A stretch of DNA of 34,497 nt from Rikenella microfusus (GTDB lineage: Bacteria > Bacteroidota > Bacteroidia > Bacteroidales > VadinHA17). The stretch lies in contig DYKN01000032.1 in the NCBI GenBank assembly GCA_020722575.1, positions 1 to 34,497 on the forward strand, written 5' to 3'. The stretch's first letter is position 1. Each line of letters starts with the position of its first letter. Below, piece by piece: positions 33,135 through 34,497 of the stretch. The notes below the pieces were generated by a model, which saw only the letters and a program-made list of their open reading frames with translations, searched no databases and was not told the origin of the DNA. Position numbers and translations under genes: made by a program.

Positions 33135-34497
33135 TTATTCAGGAGAGAGTCTGCACATATATCCACCGCCTGCACAGAGGTCTATGTTTAAGAAGTTTTC
33201 CTTGCCCGTTTTACCCTTTTCAATTGTGACTGAAGCCGGGTTTTGAGGATCATCTTTAAGAATCAGAGTAGTATAAATACCATTTCCGAGGAAAGACAGG
33301 GGTATCTTCAGGCTTTTTGGTTGTATACCATTTATGGCTGCAATGAACCATGTGTTACCCTTTCTTCTGGCAAATAATGCCAGTTCACCTATTTCTGATG
33401 GAGGTAGTACGATTGTTTCGTCCCATATAGAAGGGATACTTTTAATCATTTCTACACCGGGGTTTGATAGAATATTGAATGGGTTTGCGGCATAGGTAAT
33501 AAGTGGAGCAGAGAAGATTGCAGCTGTAGCAATTTGATGCGTCCATGTAGTATTTCTGCGTCTTTCACCAAAATGATAAACAGAATAATCAGCTCCTCCG
33601 GCGAGCATTCGTGTGAAAGGAAGAACAGTCTCATGGCTGGCACGGTTAGTAAGCCTGCTTGCCTCCATTCCTCTTACAGCTTCATAAATAAGTACATTCG
33701 GATACGTTCTTTGCAATCCGGTGGGTTTATTTGCTCCATGTAGAACAAGTACAAGTTTTCGTGCAGCACACTCTTTAAAAAGCGCTTCATAAAGATCAAT
33801 TACTTCTTTTGCCTCATGGTCAAAAAAGTCAATTTTCAGTCCTGCAATACCAAGCGCAGCAACTCTGTCAAGAAATTCTTTTCTTTCCTCAGAATTCCGT
33901 AGCTCTTTTGAATGTTTCCAGACAATTATATCTACTCCCAGCTTACCTGAATAATCTACAAGAGTACGGATTGAGTCATCTGGCCAGCGGCTCCAGAAAT
34001 TCTCAAGAATATTATATTCAAATCCCAATTCTGCTGCCAGTTTTGAAAACTGCATCATATTCCGCAGTGAATTGTCGCCTCCGCCATCGAGGTATCGCCA
34101 GACAGCCCTGCCGGGTCTGATCCATGAGGTGAATAATCCTTCAGGAAATAATCTTTTGTCGGGAGGGGGACAGAGATTCGAGATAACATCTGAATTAATT
34201 AGGGAATTGAGATCCTTTCCAGCAAGGACAACGCGCCAGGGTGTGACAATTGTCCCATTTATTACAGCAGGTCTGGAAACTCTCTCAATATCTTCCTTTG
34301 AATATCTTAATTCGTATGGATAGGAGACAGGATGTGCATGGCCGATCTTTAATCTGAAACCCTTGTTGCCGGTCGATTGAAGTGCCATGCCTGAATAACC
34401 TGTCAGATTTGCTTCCGTAATTGAACCATAACCGCTGTTATCAGGCAGCTTAAAAGTTAGAGGTGGTGCTGCCCATTGACCTTCTGGTACAGTATCT
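33135..34497 (-). CDS. Glycoside hydrolase family 97 protein, N-terminus beyond window edge
   Basis: The frame is open from the window edge to the stop at 33135, about 453 codons; an internal ATG at 34388 is not the true start, since GQWAAPPLTFKLP and SITEANLTGYSGM upstream are also family-like. GH97 enzymes (SusB relatives) hydrolyse alpha-glucosides or alpha-galactosides in the periplasm. Visible are PWRVVLAGKDLNSLINSDVI, SWIRPGRAVWRYLDGG, GLKIDFFDHEAKEVIDLYE with a candidate nucleophile Asp, VLHGANKPTGLQRTYPN and IYEAVRGMEASR with a candidate acid Glu. The KIDFF Asp suggests the retaining, alpha-galactosidase-like branch rather than inverting SusB; this is tentative. The missing N-terminal beta-sandwich and signal peptide should lie outside the window. 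Confidence 0.87.
   Translation of the reverse strand, partial: DTVPEGQWAAPPLTFKLPDNSGYGSITEANLTGYSGMALQSTGNKGFRLKIGHAHPVSYPYELRYSKEDIERVSRPAVINGTIVTPWRVVLAGKDLNSLINSDVISNLCPPPDKRLFPEGLFTSWIRPGRAVWRYLDGGGDNSLRNMMQFSKLAAELGFEYNILENFWSRWPDDSIRTLVDYSGKLGVDIIVWKHSKELRNSEERKEFLDRVAALGIAGLKIDFFDHEAKEVIDLYEALFKECAARKLVLVLHGANKPTGLQRTYPNVLIYEAVRGMEASRLTNRASHETVLPFTRMLAGGADYSVYHFGERRRNTTWTHQIATAAIFSAPLITYAANPFNILSNPGVEMIKSIPSIWDETIVLPPSEIGELALFARRKGNTWFIAAINGIQPKSLKIPLSFLGNGIYTTLILKDDPQNPASVTIEKGKTGKENFLNIDLCAGGGYMCRLSPE

Noticed and set aside
34388..34388. ATG at 34388 as the start of the GH97 gene
   Set aside because: The frame continues upstream to the window edge with GH97-like sequence, so this Met is internal.
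1..34497. Mobile elements, CRISPR arrays, tRNA or rRNA genes
   Set aside because: No transposase, integrase, regularly spaced repeat, cloverleaf or rRNA-like stretch was recognised.

Overview
The window looks like a chromosomal segment from a member of the Bacteroidota. Supporting signs are AT-rich spacers, promoters of the TTTG / TAnnTTTG type, few recognisable Shine-Dalgarno sequences, a GH97 glycosidase, a Tat-exported Gfo/Idh/MocA oxidoreductase, a DUF6807 protein and typical Bacteroidota gene fusions (DAHP synthase-chorismate mutase, HisB, HisIE). No rRNA, tRNA, CRISPR array, insertion sequence or phage gene was seen.

Layout. Positions 1-8000 hold accessory genes: a partial secreted protein (-), a CE15-type glucuronoyl esterase (+) whose signal peptide is out of frame at a T7 run, two hypothetical envelope genes (-), and a + strand group of Gfo/Idh/MocA oxidoreductase, DUF6807 and NIPSNAP proteins. 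That group is preceded by a 28-bp palindrome that looks like a LacI-family operator. A strong bidirectional terminator near 8000-8056 closes this part.

Positions 8137-32916 are one continuous minus-strand run of amino-acid biosynthesis genes. In transcription order: ilvD-ilvB-ilvN-ilvC-leuA-leuC-leuD-(cimA/leuA2)-leuB; hisG-D-C-(small ORF)-B-H-A-F-IE; pheA-aminotransferase-tyrA-DAHP synthase/chorismate mutase; and trpB2. Each of the four blocks begins with its own promoter, a tiny leader peptide rich in exactly the amino acids made by that block, a candidate antiterminator and an intrinsic terminator: LLLIISVIILLL for ilv-leu, HQHHH for his, YFFFSFFYFFYF for phe/tyr and WCWC for trpB2. These leader peptides are not listed among ordinary ORFs because they are 19-24 codons long. 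No terminators other than the attenuators are visible between blocks, so the attenuators may also control read-through from one block to the next. I regard this four-module array as the main discovery of the window.

Positions 33135-34497 hold the 3' part of a GH97 glycoside hydrolase gene on the minus strand, cut by the window edge.
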